Below are positions 37,603-44,826 of a stretch of 44,826 nt of DNA, piece after piece (positions within the stretch are counted from its first letter, which is position 1; the number at the start of each line of letters is the position of its first letter). The notes under the pieces are model-generated. The model saw only the letters and a list, made by a program, of their open reading frames with translations, was not told the DNA's origin and did not search any database. A program made the position numbers and the translations under genes. The DNA is from Acidobacteriota bacterium (GTDB lineage: Bacteria > Acidobacteriota > UBA6911 > RPQK01 > DATIPO01), in the NCBI GenBank assembly GCA_035471785.1, contig DATIPQ010000153.1, positions 1-44,826 of the forward strand, read 5' to 3'.

Positions 37603-38070
37603 TCAGCGAGGCAACCTCCCTTTCCGCCCCAGCCACCACCTCATGCACCGATGGGCCAAATCCACCGGCTCACAGTACATCAGCGGGCACCCCCCTACAA
37701 GGCACTCAATCCCCCGAGCCTCACACTCCCGCACAGCCTCTTCAGACACGCTCCCCTGCCCGAACGACCGATGCAGCCAAACCCGTCCCACGCCAGCCTG
37801 AGCACACTGCCGCACCACCTCAACCGACACATCCGGATGGGTCGCCACCACCACCCCATCAACCTCCCCTGGAACCGATCCAATATCCGGATAACACCGC
37901 ACGCCTTCCACCTCAGACGCCTTAGGGTTGACCGGAAACACCTCATACCCCGAATCCCGCAACTTCCGATAAACCACATTCCCCACCTGCCCCTTCTCCC
38001 GCGACACCCCGGCGACCGCGATATGCCTACCTCCAAGAAAATCGGCAACAGGCTGAGGAATCTCGACCAT
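37603..38070 (-). CDS. CoA-binding domain protein (YccU-like)
   Basis: A 155-residue Rossmann-fold protein. HIAVAGVSREKGQVGNVVYR is the nucleotide-binding glycine turn of CoA-binding (succinyl-CoA-synthetase-alpha-like) domains. FPVNPKASEVEGVRCYPDIG and VDGVVVATHPDVSVEVVRQC follow, and VWLHRSFGQGSVSEEA and IECLVGGCPLMYCEPVD end the fold. Relatives such as YccU are stand-alone and bind CoA, with role unclear. Codon use (many GTG, GGG, TGT, CAT) is unlike the C-ending codons of most of the window. It lies downstream of tRNA-Lys on the same strand. Confidence 0.9.
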   Translation of the reverse strand: MVEIPQPVADFLGGRHIAVAGVSREKGQVGNVVYRKLRDSGYEVFPVNPKASEVEGVRCYPDIGSVPGEVDGVVVATHPDVSVEVVRQCAQAGVGRVWLHRSFGQGSVSEEAVRECEARGIECLVGGCPLMYCEPVDLAHRCMRWWLGRKGRLPR

Positions 38071-38293
38071 GACAAACTCCTTTTCCCAGTTTATCGCCGC
38101 CCTTCACTCGAGAGAAGAAGGATCACACATCTAAGAGAGAAAACTGATCTCCAGCAGCGGGTCAAAACGGTGCGCAAGCTTATGATTGGCGGCTCCGTAC
38201 CGATGCCACGCGGCGTCTCAGAGCAATGCAAAGCTGGCTGATGACCCCTTGCCTGCGCTTCCTCAAGACATTGAAGATACTGCATATAGGGAA

Positions 38294-38369
38294 TGGTGAG
38301 CCGCCAGGGACTCGAACCCCGAACCGGCTGATTAAGAGTCAGCTGCTCTGCCAGTTGAGCTAGCGGCCC
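38294..38369 (-). tRNA. tRNA-Lys (anticodon CTT)
   Basis: On the minus strand, acceptor GGGCCGC pairs with GCGGCTC (one G-U pair). The anticodon stem GCTGA/TCAGC encloses CTCTTAA, giving CTT. The T arm carries GGTTCGAGTCC, and discriminator A is followed by an encoded CCA. Flanking DNA has no other RNA gene. Confidence 0.96.
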
Positions 38370-38685
38370 ACCCTGGAAAGGAGCGAGGATTTTAGCATGG
38401 TGAGGGGGTTTTGGCAAATGTGGAGTCGGGATTCGGCCAAGTGCTGAATCAGCGGAGTTGGGGCAGGTGTCGACGGGCGCAGTCCGCGATTTGGAAGGTG
38501 CGGACCAAGCGGTGGATCGGGACGCTGAGACCATCAGGCGGCGGTTCGCGAGGACGCTGGTTGTCGGAAGCTTCTGGATCCTGGAGTTCTGGGACCTGGT
38601 ATTCGAAGCCGAGGAGTCAGAATCCTTCTGGACAAGCTGGGAGAGTTGTTTTTGGGCCGTTGTCAGGGGAGTAGACGCGGGGTTT
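38370..38685. other. Intergenic stretch without a supported gene
   Basis: Between tRNA-Lys and repeat copy C, frames on both strands are low in conserved features, and the one on the minus strand reads through the tRNA. Near-repeated words based on TTCTGGA/GGAATC occur at 38570-38640. No gene or RNA is claimed. Confidence 0.45.
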
Positions 38686-38806
38686 GTTATCTCACGCCTT
38701 CAGCGTTCCATTCAATAACGATTTGTAACCCAGGGTTTCGCCCTTGTTTCGCTGCGCTCACAGCGGACCCCACCCTGGGCTGGCGAATCGCTCGCCTTCA
38801 GCGAGC
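38686..38806 (-). repeat. Dispersed structured repeat, copy C
   Basis: Read on the minus strand: hairpin GCTCGCTGAAGGCGAGC (38806-38790), long-range stem CCCAGGGT (38779-38772) with ACCCTGGG (38736-38729), and terminal hairpin ACGC-tgaag-GCGT followed by GATAAC. The last stem is shorter than in copies A and B. It lies in the gap between tRNA-Lys and a membrane protein gene. Confidence 0.85.
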
Positions 38807-38989
38807 AGGGACTATGCTGCTACGCCTCGGCCCTGATGTTGACGCAGGAGGGCCTGCCCTCTTTAGCTCAGCTAGGCTGGCAAATCTGTTGACATCCAGC
38901 TTTCGTTCCTGTATTTTCTGTTATGAGAGAAATAACTGAAATTTTGGCATCATGCGACTCCTTGGATACGAGAAGAAAGGCGGCAAGGC

Positions 38990-39397
38990 ATGAGGGAAAA
39001 ACACTTCTTTCTCAAATTGGCGGGTTCTGCTGCGTTGGCGTCATTGCCTCTCCTGGTTTTACTGCTCTGCATGACCGAACTGCTGGGGACCTATGGTTTG
39101 GTCCTGTTCGTAGGACTACCCTTCTTGCAGGGATTCCTCGCGGCCTTTCTATTGGCGCGGTTCGGTTTTCCCCGGCTTCCTGACCAAGTCGTGGCTGCCG
39201 TCTTTTCACTGCTCTTCTCCGCTTCCTGGCTGATCCTTCTGCGAGTTGGGGACCTCATTTGGGTGATCATGGCGGCTCCAATGGCCCTCATCCTCAGCCT
39301 CTTGGGAGCCGTCATCTACTACGGTGCCAGCATCGCTTCGGGCGGCAGAACAGACCACCCCATCAGGATCCTCTCTGTTCTCCTGCCGAATTGCTAA
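38990..39397 (+). CDS. Hypothetical membrane protein, possibly truncated
   Basis: A 135-residue protein with four hydrophobic segments (about 9-29, 35-56, 66-85, 89-110). MREKHFFLKLAGSAALASLP starts it, and GLVLFVGLPFLQGFLAAFLLA suggests a helix hairpin. It ends abruptly in a hydrophilic tail (SGGRTDHPIRILSVLLPNC). The last helix and tail look as though a longer C-terminal part may be missing, but I cannot show a frameshift. AAGG lies upstream of the ATG. An AT-rich spacer separates it from the C25-like gene. Family and function not recognised. Confidence 0.65.
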   Translation: MREKHFFLKLAGSAALASLPLLVLLLCMTELLGTYGLVLFVGLPFLQGFLAAFLLARFGFPRLPDQVVAAVFSLLFSASWLILLRVGDLIWVIMAAPMALILSLLGAVIYYGASIASGGRTDHPIRILSVLLPNC

Positions 39398-39760
39398 GAA
39401 TAGATCGGGAAGGCGTTTCGGTTTTACCTGATTTCCGCTGTCAACAATATATTGAATCCCGCAGCATTTATTGTCTTCCAGGGCTGGACTATTTCTTTTG
39501 AATCAATATACTGTGGCGAGGACTCTCGGCTGCGTCCGCCTAAAGGTAGGCTGCGGGCGGTCGTAGAAAGTCCGAGGTCCGGCTTTGTAAGAAAGAAACG
39601 GCAATGTGCTCCGCCGGTGGTCGGCCCGTGTGCGGCTCCCTGTTCTGGGGAAATCCGCAGCGTAATCCGTCTACCCAGTAAACAAACCGCCAATGATCGT
39701 GTCTACCCATATCGGGTGGAGCCCGGGGAAGCGCAACGGGCAACGCACGAGGAGTCGATC
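39398..39760. other. AT-rich spacer with inverted repeat
   Basis: No gene is supported here; a frame open through this stretch into the C25-like gene has no protein-like features before 39761. TATATTGA (39448-39455) and TCAATATA (39503-39510) are an 8-bp inverted repeat 47 bp apart, and TTGAATC occurs near both arms. It may mark a small mobile remnant or a regulatory region. Confidence 0.4.
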
Positions 39761-41149
39761 ATGAACGAGCCAAGGGCAGAGCACAACCTGCAAGTGTCTG
39801 AAAACCGCGATCTCGAAGGTGCTTCTCAGCCAGGAAGCATCGGGGTCAACGGACTGGAATGGGACTCGGGCGCGCCATGGCGTCCACCACTGTCCGTCCA
39901 ACAATTCACGCAACTCATCGAACGTTTCCCAAGCACCGCCGACGCCTGCCTGAGTCTGGCCGATGACGGAGAAGACTTGGCCCAAACCGGCTGGGGAGTG
40001 GTCTATGGTCCCGAAGTCGGCGACGAGGTCCGCGAGGCCCTGCGTCCCTTGCTGCAGTTGCGCCGCAACCAGGCCGACAGCAGGCAAAGGTTGTACGCCG
40101 AGCTGCAACTGAAGGAGGACGAAGACGCCGGCGCCTTTCTCAAGCGCCTGGACTGCGACGGCCAATGGATCGATCCGCAGTTGGTGCCCGGCTACCTGCT
40201 GTTGGTGGGAGACTGCCGACAGATCCCCTTCCCGGTCCAGACCTCATTTCCGCTGGCCTACAATGTGGGGCGGCTGCCCTTGTCAAGCGCCGAGGAATAC
40301 GCGGCTTACGCTCAAGCCGCCGTCGACAACGAATTGTCGCGCCAATTGCGTCCTCGGCGGGTGGCATTGGCGGGGTCGAATGGGGGAAATTCCGGACGCC
40401 TCGTGCCCCCCGTGGAAGATCTGATGGAAGCTGTCGAGCGGGCCATCATCCGGGCCCGCCCCTCCTGGGACGCCATGACGCTGACGCAGGGGCTGACCAC
40501 CCAGGAGCGCCTGTCCCGTCTGCTCAGCGGAACCTCGGAAACGCCCTCCCTTCTCTTGGCTTCGGGACGCGGCGTGTGCAGCGTCTCGGAAGGGGCGTCC
40601 GACCTGCTGGGGGCGCTGGTTTGCTGTGACTACGTGGACGGCAAGCTGGGCTTGGAACACGTCTTCGACCAGGGCAAGGTGCCCGAAGAGGCGCCGCTTA
40701 ACGGACTGCTGATCCTGCTTCAGGGCAGCTTCACCGCCGGACGTCCCGCCCATCCCCTGCTCGACCAGATGCTGGAGCGTCCCCCGGCCGATGCCTTGGA
40801 TGCCGCCTTGCCGCGGCGCCTGCTGGGGCACCGGGCCGGTGCGGCCCTGGCCGTCGTGGGGCACTGCGAAAACAGTTGGCTGCATCTGGCGGCCCGTTCC
40901 CGGCCTGACGAGTGGGCCGAATCCATGACCGACCTGCTGCAGGCCCTGCTGGGCCGCCAACGAGTGGGGGCCGCCCTGCAACAATACCGGCGCCATTGCT
41001 GCCGCCTTGCGAAAGTGCTGGAAGAGGACTCCGGAACGGACTCGGAAGAAGGACGTCAGCGCCTGATCGAAGCCTGGGCACTGCGCCAGGAAGCCCGCAA
41101 CTGGATCTTGATGGGGGACCCCGCCAGCCGTCTGCCGGTGGCCGGCTAA
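39761..41149 (+). CDS. C25/caspase-like fold protein, catalytic residues apparently lost
   Basis: A 462-residue protein without signal or membrane segment. The central part matches the gingipain (C25)/caspase-like fold: GYLLLVGDCRQIPF (144-157), YNVGRLPLSSAEEY (167-180), GALVCCD (284-290), PRRLLGHRAGAALAVVGHCE (351-370) and ILMGDPASRLP (449-459). In active relatives I remember a His-Gly (SHG) before GALLCQD and a Cys in FACYGAGTP; here the corresponding places read ASGRG (267-271) and LLQGSFTAGRP (319-329), so both catalytic residues seem absent. A binding or scaffold role is likelier than proteolysis. GAGGAG sits six bases before the ATG at 39761. The gene stands alone between divergent neighbours. 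Confidence 0.68.
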   Translation: MNEPRAEHNLQVSENRDLEGASQPGSIGVNGLEWDSGAPWRPPLSVQQFTQLIERFPSTADACLSLADDGEDLAQTGWGVVYGPEVGDEVREALRPLLQLRRNQADSRQRLYAELQLKEDEDAGAFLKRLDCDGQWIDPQLVPGYLLLVGDCRQIPFPVQTSFPLAYNVGRLPLSSAEEYAAYAQAAVDNELSRQLRPRRVALAGSNGGNSGRLVPPVEDLMEAVERAIIRARPSWDAMTLTQGLTTQERLSRLLSGTSETPSLLLASGRGVCSVSEGASDLLGALVCCDYVDGKLGLEHVFDQGKVPEEAPLNGLLILLQGSFTAGRPAHPLLDQMLERPPADALDAALPRRLLGHRAGAALAVVGHCENSWLHLAARSRPDEWAESMTDLLQALLGRQRVGAALQQYRRHCCRLAKVLEEDSGTDSEEGRQRLIEAWALRQEARNWILMGDPASRLPVAG

Positions 41150-41157
41150 AGGAGACG

Positions 41158-41691
41158 CTATCGCAGCGCAGGGTTGGCGCGGCGGAAGCTGCGGATGAAG
41201 CTGAGAAGAGTGTTTTCAAGCAGGCGGACGGTTTCGCCCTCCATCTCCTGACGGCTCTCCGCAAAGCCCTCTTCGGAGCGGCTGTAAGTCGTGGCCCAGA
41301 ACTCGTAGGCGGGATTGTCGCGGGTGCGCACCTGTTGCTGAAAGCGGACCTCGGCCCGGGCCCAGTAGAGCCCCTCCACCTGTCGCTCTTCATCCTGGAC
41401 CTTAAGCAGCGCCGGACCCATGATCTGTTTCACCTCGATCTCCACCAAGAGGAAAGGATGCGAGGGGGCCCGATCCTCCACCTCGACCTGGTATTGGTCG
41501 AGTTGCCAATGCACCAGGTTGGTCAGGTACTTCTCGTCCACCCTCTCCAGTAGCCCCTCCTCGATGCGCACGCTAGTCCTGACGCCTATCGCTTCCACTC
41601 CCTTGAGGGCGGCGGCAGCCTGAGCCTGCAGAGGAATCTGCAAACCGGAAGAGCAGAGCAGCAACGCCGCCAGTGCGCTGGAAAATCTCAT
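41158..41691 (-). CDS. Secreted hypothetical protein
   Basis: A 177-residue protein with a signal peptide (MRFSSALAALLLCSSGLQIP, cleavage about AQA, residue 25). The mature part is alternating strand and helix with many Glu and Arg (IRTSV-like strands, VEIEVKQIMGP, YWARAEVRFQQQVRTRD), ending in a helix LLENTLLSFIRSFRRAN. I do not recognise a family. It starts ten bases after the stop of the thioredoxin-like gene on the same strand, so the two are probably one operon exported to the same compartment. Start chosen at 41691 because it opens the signal peptide. Confidence 0.75.
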   Translation of the reverse strand: MRFSSALAALLLCSSGLQIPLQAQAAAALKGVEAIGVRTSVRIEEGLLERVDEKYLTNLVHWQLDQYQVEVEDRAPSHPFLLVEIEVKQIMGPALLKVQDEERQVEGLYWARAEVRFQQQVRTRDNPAYEFWATTYSRSEEGFAESRQEMEGETVRLLENTLLSFIRSFRRANPALR

Positions 41692-41701
41692 ATCAGAAGC
41701 C

Positions 41702-42499
41702 TCACTTGAGGATTTGGGCCAGCTTTTGCTCGGGCGGCTGCTGCCAGTCATTGCCTTCGACCCGTCCGATCTCGCTTCCCTGGCGGGTGACGATGGCCGT
41801 GGGCACCCAGCGGAGGTTGAGTTCCTGGGCCTTGGGATGGTTGCCGAACCCCCGCGGCAGTCCATAGTAGCGGAAGGTCAAAGGCGTCTCCAGCAGTTCT
41901 TGCTGCAGGCGCAGGATGTAGGGCACCTTTTGCTGGCAGTGGCGGCACCAGGAACCGAAATAGACGGTCACGGTGGCTTCTTCTTCCACCTGGCGCAGTT
42001 GCTTCAAGGCCGCTGCATCCGGGCGGTAGGCGGCAGCCCGTCGCCCATAGAGCGGATCGTATCCGGTCAGATCTTCAGAGCTGTGCAGGTCGAGCAGCGG
42101 CTTGCGGGGCACCAGGTGCACCGAATGGCCGTCCACCTCAAAGAGGACGGAAGGCCCTTGGGTGGTAAAGCCCCCGATCTCCTGAGTATCGTATCCGCCG
42201 CGCAGGTTGAGGCTGCCGTCCGCGGCCGTCGAGACGTAGTGGTAGTCGAGCCACTCGACCTTCTGGGTCCCGGGATTGAGGGCGAAATAATTGCTGGAAA
42301 TCCGGGGCACCCGCACCAGGAAAGCAGGAGGATTGGTGGACCGGTAGATGGCCGCCTGCGGATCGGAGGCGCCGTCCACCTCCACTTCGTACTGGCTGAA
42401 GATCAAGAACTGGGACTCTTGTCCCACGACAGCCGACAGCAGCCCCGCAACCGTCAGGCACAGCGAGAGGATGAAGATTGGATATCGCCTGGTTCTCAA
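41702..42499 (-). CDS. Periplasmic thioredoxin-like protein
   Basis: A 265-residue protein beginning at TTG (42499), six bases after AAGGAG; no suitable ATG is near. A signal peptide or anchor (RRYPIFILSLCLTVAGLL) leads into an N-terminal beta-rich part of about 150 residues with no known family. A C-terminal thioredoxin fold carries the redox pair C185-R-H-C188 (YFGSWCRHCQQKVPY), and WVPTAIVTRQGSEIGRVEG fits the cis-Pro region. It may reduce or oxidise disulfides or support cytochrome assembly outside the cytoplasm. The N-terminal extension is unusual for plain thioredoxins. It is followed by a secreted hypothetical gene. Confidence 0.82.
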   Translation of the reverse strand: MRTRRYPIFILSLCLTVAGLLSAVVGQESQFLIFSQYEVEVDGASDPQAAIYRSTNPPAFLVRVPRISSNYFALNPGTQKVEWLDYHYVSTAADGSLNLRGGYDTQEIGGFTTQGPSVLFEVDGHSVHLVPRKPLLDLHSSEDLTGYDPLYGRRAAAYRPDAAALKQLRQVEEEATVTVYFGSWCRHCQQKVPYILRLQQELLETPLTFRYYGLPRGFGNHPKAQELNLRWVPTAIVTRQGSEIGRVEGNDWQQPPEQKLAQILK

Positions 42500-42630
42500 T
42501 GAAATCTCCTTTTCGTGTGGCGGCGCCGAGGCGCTGTCTGTTGCTGAGCTTCTTATTATAGTCCAGCCCCGCGCGACTGCGGCCAAGCCTGGAGAAACGA
42601 TGTGCTAAGCTTCCCTGAGGAGAAAACGCC

Positions 42631-42801
42631 GTGAGCTTGGTTGAAGGACGCGACTACTATATCGAGAACGGCCTCTTCGTCCTAAAGGCCGAATACTTGC
42701 TGCGGCGCGGCTATTGCTGCGGAAACGGCTGTCGGCACTGCCCCTATCCCAAAGAGGACGCGCCTGCTGTCAAAGCGCCGGGAAGGGAGAGAGAGCTGTG
42801 A
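42631..42801 (+). CDS. DUF5522-type small cysteine-cluster protein
   Basis: A 56-residue gene starting at GTG (42631) with GAGGAG eight bases upstream. The protein reads YYIENGLFVLKAEYLLRRGY, then CCGNGCRHCPY, with Cys at 29, 30, 34 and 37 and His at 36. This is the DUF5522 pattern, probably a metal- or iron-sulfur-binding knuckle; function unknown. The stop TGA overlaps the GTG of the next gene by a GTGA, so it is translationally coupled to the lipoprotein gene. It is too short for most gene finders but the conserved motif makes it convincing. Confidence 0.85.
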   Translation: MSLVEGRDYYIENGLFVLKAEYLLRRGYCCGNGCRHCPYPKEDAPAVKAPGREREL

Positions 42802-43589
42802 GGAGGCGCCTGCTGCCCATCGCCGCCGGACTGGTGCTGGCGCTGGCCTCGGTCTGGGGCTGCACCTCTGCCGCCGGACAGCCCGAGCAGGACTACCGCG
42901 AGGCTATGGAAGCGCTCTATCAGGGCGACCTGTGGAGCTTCTACCAGCGCCTGGCGCCAGCCTCCTACACCCGTGACCTCAACGCCCTGCTGGACAAGTC
43001 GAAGAAGCTTTTCAGCCGGGAGGAATACCGCCAGGCGCTCGACTTGATCCAGGCCGCCACGCAACGCGTGCAGGAGCAGTTGAATGCCGTCGCCGACCCG
43101 CCTCCCCAAGCCGGGCTGCTGGCTTCAGCGCTCGACGACGTCCCCGCCGCGCTGGGCATCGAGAGCTGGGAAAAGTTCCAACAGGCTGACGTCGAGTCCT
43201 TGATCACGAACCTGCAGCAAAGCGCCATCGGAGAACTCTTGCGCCATCCCCAGAGCCCGGTGGAATGGTCGCGCCAAACGGTAGAGCTGGCCAAGCTGGA
43301 GGGCGACCGGGCCACCCTGCGGGTGCTCCCCGCCGATGAACAGGGAGAAGTCAAGATGGCTGAACTGGTGCGGGTCGAGGACAAGTGGGTCCCGGCCGAA
43401 GTTGCCCTGACCTGGGACTCGCGCATGGAGAGCCTGAACAACCGGATGGACGCCTGGATGGAAGCCAAGGAGCAAGACCCGCAATACCTCAAGGAGCGTC
43501 TGCGGCGCCTGCAGGAACAGCTCGACCTGATCACGGCGCTCATTCCGGCGCTCCTGCAGCAGCAGATGGAGCAGATGCAACAGCCTTAG
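42798..43589 (+). CDS. Lipoprotein of unknown function
   Basis: A 263-residue lipoprotein. A positively charged start (MRRRLLPIAAGLVLALASVW) leads to a lipobox cysteine (SVWGC, residue 20). The mature part is largely helical with Gln/Glu/Leu heptads (DYREAMEALYQGDLWSFYQR and, at the end, ERLRRLQEQLDLITALIPALLQQQ), suggesting coiled coil. VRVEDKWVPAEVAL is a beta segment near residue 200. No family was recognised. The GTG start overlaps the DUF5522 stop. A longer frame from 42714 overlaps DUF5522 in another frame and is rejected. Likely operon: DUF5522, this gene, then perhaps the LolA-like gene 61 bp downstream. Confidence 0.75.
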   Translation: MRRRLLPIAAGLVLALASVWGCTSAAGQPEQDYREAMEALYQGDLWSFYQRLAPASYTRDLNALLDKSKKLFSREEYRQALDLIQAATQRVQEQLNAVADPPPQAGLLASALDDVPAALGIESWEKFQQADVESLITNLQQSAIGELLRHPQSPVEWSRQTVELAKLEGDRATLRVLPADEQGEVKMAELVRVEDKWVPAEVALTWDSRMESLNNRMDAWMEAKEQDPQYLKERLRRLQEQLDLITALIPALLQQQMEQMQQP

Positions 43590-43650
43590 CGGGCAGGTTT
43601 TTTGAGACTTTATGAAATCAGACGGCTCTGTAAACGCATGACGAGGTGGA

Positions 43651-44454
43651 ATGATGAGTAAAATTCGTCGCCTGACAGCGGCGCTGGCCCTGACGGGTTT
43701 GCTGGCTGCCACGCCCGCATTTCTTTCAGCCCAGGATGAGCAAGGCGCTCAGGGCCAGCAGGCCCGCAAGACCATCGACGAAGCCATCCAGGCCATGGGT
43801 GGAGAGGCTTACCTGAACATGACCACCCTCCACAACTACGGCAACTGGTTTTCCTTCAACCGCCATGGCCAACGCTCCAGACTGGTCCGCTACTGGGAGT
43901 ACATCCACTACGACCCCATCAAGTACTACTTCCAACTGGGCAAAGGGGGACGGCAGAACGTCCTGGTCTACAACATGGAACTGGGCAAAGGCTGGAGCAA
44001 GCAGGGCAAAGGCCACGTCGAGGAGTTGGAAGAAGAGCGCGTGGAACGCTTCCGCAAGTCGGCCAAGCACGACTTGGACGTCCTCTTGCGGAAACGCGCC
44101 AAGGACCGCGAAAACAACAAGCTCTTCTTTTACGGACCCGACGCCATCACCGGAGGCGGAAACTTCGTAGCTGTGGAGTTTCTGGACGAGACCAACGATT
44201 CGGCGGTCATCTACTTCGACCGCGACAGCAAGCTGCCCAGCCATATCGAGTACACCGTGACCGACGAAATGGGCAATCGCCTGCGCCAACGGGAGGAATT
44301 CTACAACTGGCACGAGCACGGCGGAGTCATGATCCCGATGCGGCGCGACGTCCTCAGGGAGGACAAGCTGGTGGAGCAGCGCCACACCATCACCGTCGAG
44401 GTCAACCCTCAGATCCCCGCCTCCCAGTTCCTGGAGCCTGCCGTCAAGAAGTGA
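43651..44454 (+). CDS. Secreted LolA-like (outer-membrane lipoprotein-sorting type) protein
   Basis: A 267-residue protein with a signal peptide (RRLTAALALTGLLAATPAF, cleavage about AQA/QDE). The body begins IDEAIQAMGGEAYLNMTTLH, a pattern seen in the acidobacterial LolA-like secreted group. Successive strands follow (YWEYIHYDPIKYYFQLGKGG, FVAVEFLDETNDSAVIYFD, LPSHIEYTVTD), consistent with the half-barrel fold that binds lipids. Target lipid or protein is unknown. GAGGTGG precedes the ATGs at 43651/43654. It lies downstream of the lipoprotein gene and is followed by repeat copy D. Confidence 0.75.
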   Translation: MMSKIRRLTAALALTGLLAATPAFLSAQDEQGAQGQQARKTIDEAIQAMGGEAYLNMTTLHNYGNWFSFNRHGQRSRLVRYWEYIHYDPIKYYFQLGKGGRQNVLVYNMELGKGWSKQGKGHVEELEEERVERFRKSAKHDLDVLLRKRAKDRENNKLFFYGPDAITGGGNFVAVEFLDETNDSAVIYFDRDSKLPSHIEYTVTDEMGNRLRQREEFYNWHEHGGVMIPMRRDVLREDKLVEQRHTITVEVNPQIPASQFLEPAVKK

Positions 44455-44533
44455 GCTGCCCAAGAAACGGAACTCTTGACCCCTTGACTGCATCCTAGGC
44501 AGTGCGTCAGAAGTTTTGAGCCACCCTGTGGCG
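44455..44533. other. Short spacer before repeat copy D
   Basis: After the LolA-like gene there is a small inverted repeat, ACTGC / GCAGT (44487-44491 / 44499-44503), without a T-run. No gene is seen. Confidence 0.35.
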
Positions 44534-44651
44534 TTATCCCACGCCTTCAGCGTTCGCACATTGGCCGTCTGAAACCCAGGGTGGCGCCGCCGTCTCGCTT
44601 GCGCTCGCCGGGGCTGACCCTGGGCTAGCGAATCGCTCGCCTTCAGCGAGC
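44534..44651 (-). repeat. Dispersed structured repeat, copy D
   Basis: Read on the minus strand: hairpin GCTCGCTGAAGGCGAGC (44651-44635), then GATTCGCTAGCCCAGGGT, pairing with ACCCTGGG in the middle, and terminal hairpin ACGC-tgaag-GCGT followed by GGGATAAC. It is closest to copy C. It lies downstream of the LolA-like gene. Confidence 0.85.
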
Positions 44652-44826
44652 CCGGACTTGACTAACACAGTCGCTGGGGTGGCGGATCTGTCCCTTGCAG
44701 GGACAAAAAACGACCGCCTGGCTCAGAACTTATGACCGGCAGCACCAGGAAAAGGCGCCCGACTCGATAAGGGTGTCTTGTTTCCGACTCCTGGCGGGAG
44801 GAGCCTTGGGTATAATGAGCCCCGCC
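44652..44826. other. Window end: hairpin and -10-like element
   Basis: TGTCCC-ttgca-GGGACA (44689-44705) is a perfect inverted repeat followed by AAAAAA. TATAAT at 44811-44816 may be the -10 of a gene beyond the window; no clear -35 pairs with it. No gene is visible. Confidence 0.4.

Noticed and set aside
37457-37648. N-terminal extension of the small membrane protein at 37136
   Set aside because: The extension is low-complexity and precedes a GGAGG/TTG start that fits the hydrophobic core.
38091-38534. Protein-coding frame across tRNA-Lys on the minus strand
   Set aside because: Its AQLAEQLTLNQPVRGSSPWR segment is the standard spurious translation of a tRNA gene.
38646-38939. Small protein with CNPGFRPCFAALTADPTLGW in repeat copy C
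   Set aside because: It is a translation of the dispersed structured repeat, of a kind that recurs as false proteins in many genomes.

Overview
The window looks like a chromosomal segment of an Acidobacteriota genome (probably an uncultured, high-GC member). I infer this from three large MacB-like 'orphan' permeases of the ADOP type (1022-3430, 22730-25099, 34358-37066), a VWFA-related protein of the acidobacterial type (29892-32141), and several secreted proteins of the kind common in that phylum. No phage, integrase, transposase or CRISPR array was seen. The background is ordinary housekeeping DNA with lineage-specific envelope genes between.

Layout. 1-3430: partial TPR protein, then an ADOP permease on the minus strand. 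3464-7496: a likely operon with its own promoter, encoding a double NHL propeller, a YtkA-like lipoprotein and a di-haem peroxidase of the MauG/CcpA type. 7499-10402: an IPT/TIG secreted protein, a membrane-anchored one-haem cytochrome, a secreted hypothetical protein and a DUF420 membrane protein. 10458-13733: pgi and eno, separated by a 345-bp stretch packed with inverted repeats. 13857-17459: a dispersed structured repeat, a CYTH protein, tRNA-Val and valS. 17842-20224: glycosyltransferase, two small membrane proteins and a SufR-like regulator. 20221-22338: purN-purM, a small basic protein and tRNA-Ser. 22730-25961: ADOP permease plus a LolD/MacB-type ATPase. 26009-28599: M20 deacylase and hutF. 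28679-32141: a kinase-like membrane-anchored protein divergent from the VWA protein. 32338-34201: phosphofructokinase with pyrophosphate-type residues, and an AhpD-like protein. 34358-38070: ADOP permease with an N-terminal HTH in the same reading frame, a small membrane protein and a CoA-binding protein. 38294-44454: tRNA-Lys, a membrane protein, a C25/caspase-like protein lacking its catalytic residues, a secreted protein plus thioredoxin-like pair, and a DUF5522, lipoprotein and LolA-like run.

How the genes work together. Central metabolism is represented by pgi, pfk and eno (glycolysis), purN/purM (purines), hutF with an M20 enzyme (histidine or arginine metabolism) and valS with a tRNA-Val. 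Most of the rest is envelope or periplasmic biology: haem proteins, thioredoxin-like proteins, lipoproteins and permeases.

The best candidates for undescribed biology are: (1) a four-copy intergenic repeat of about 120 bp whose stems show compensatory changes; (2) the FAM20-like kinase-fold protein; (3) the inactive-looking C25/caspase-like protein; (4) the HTH-permease reading-frame fusion with a strong internal start; (5) the NHL/YtkA/di-haem peroxidase operon; and (6) competing hairpins upstream of eno. All assignments come from reading motifs; no database search was run.
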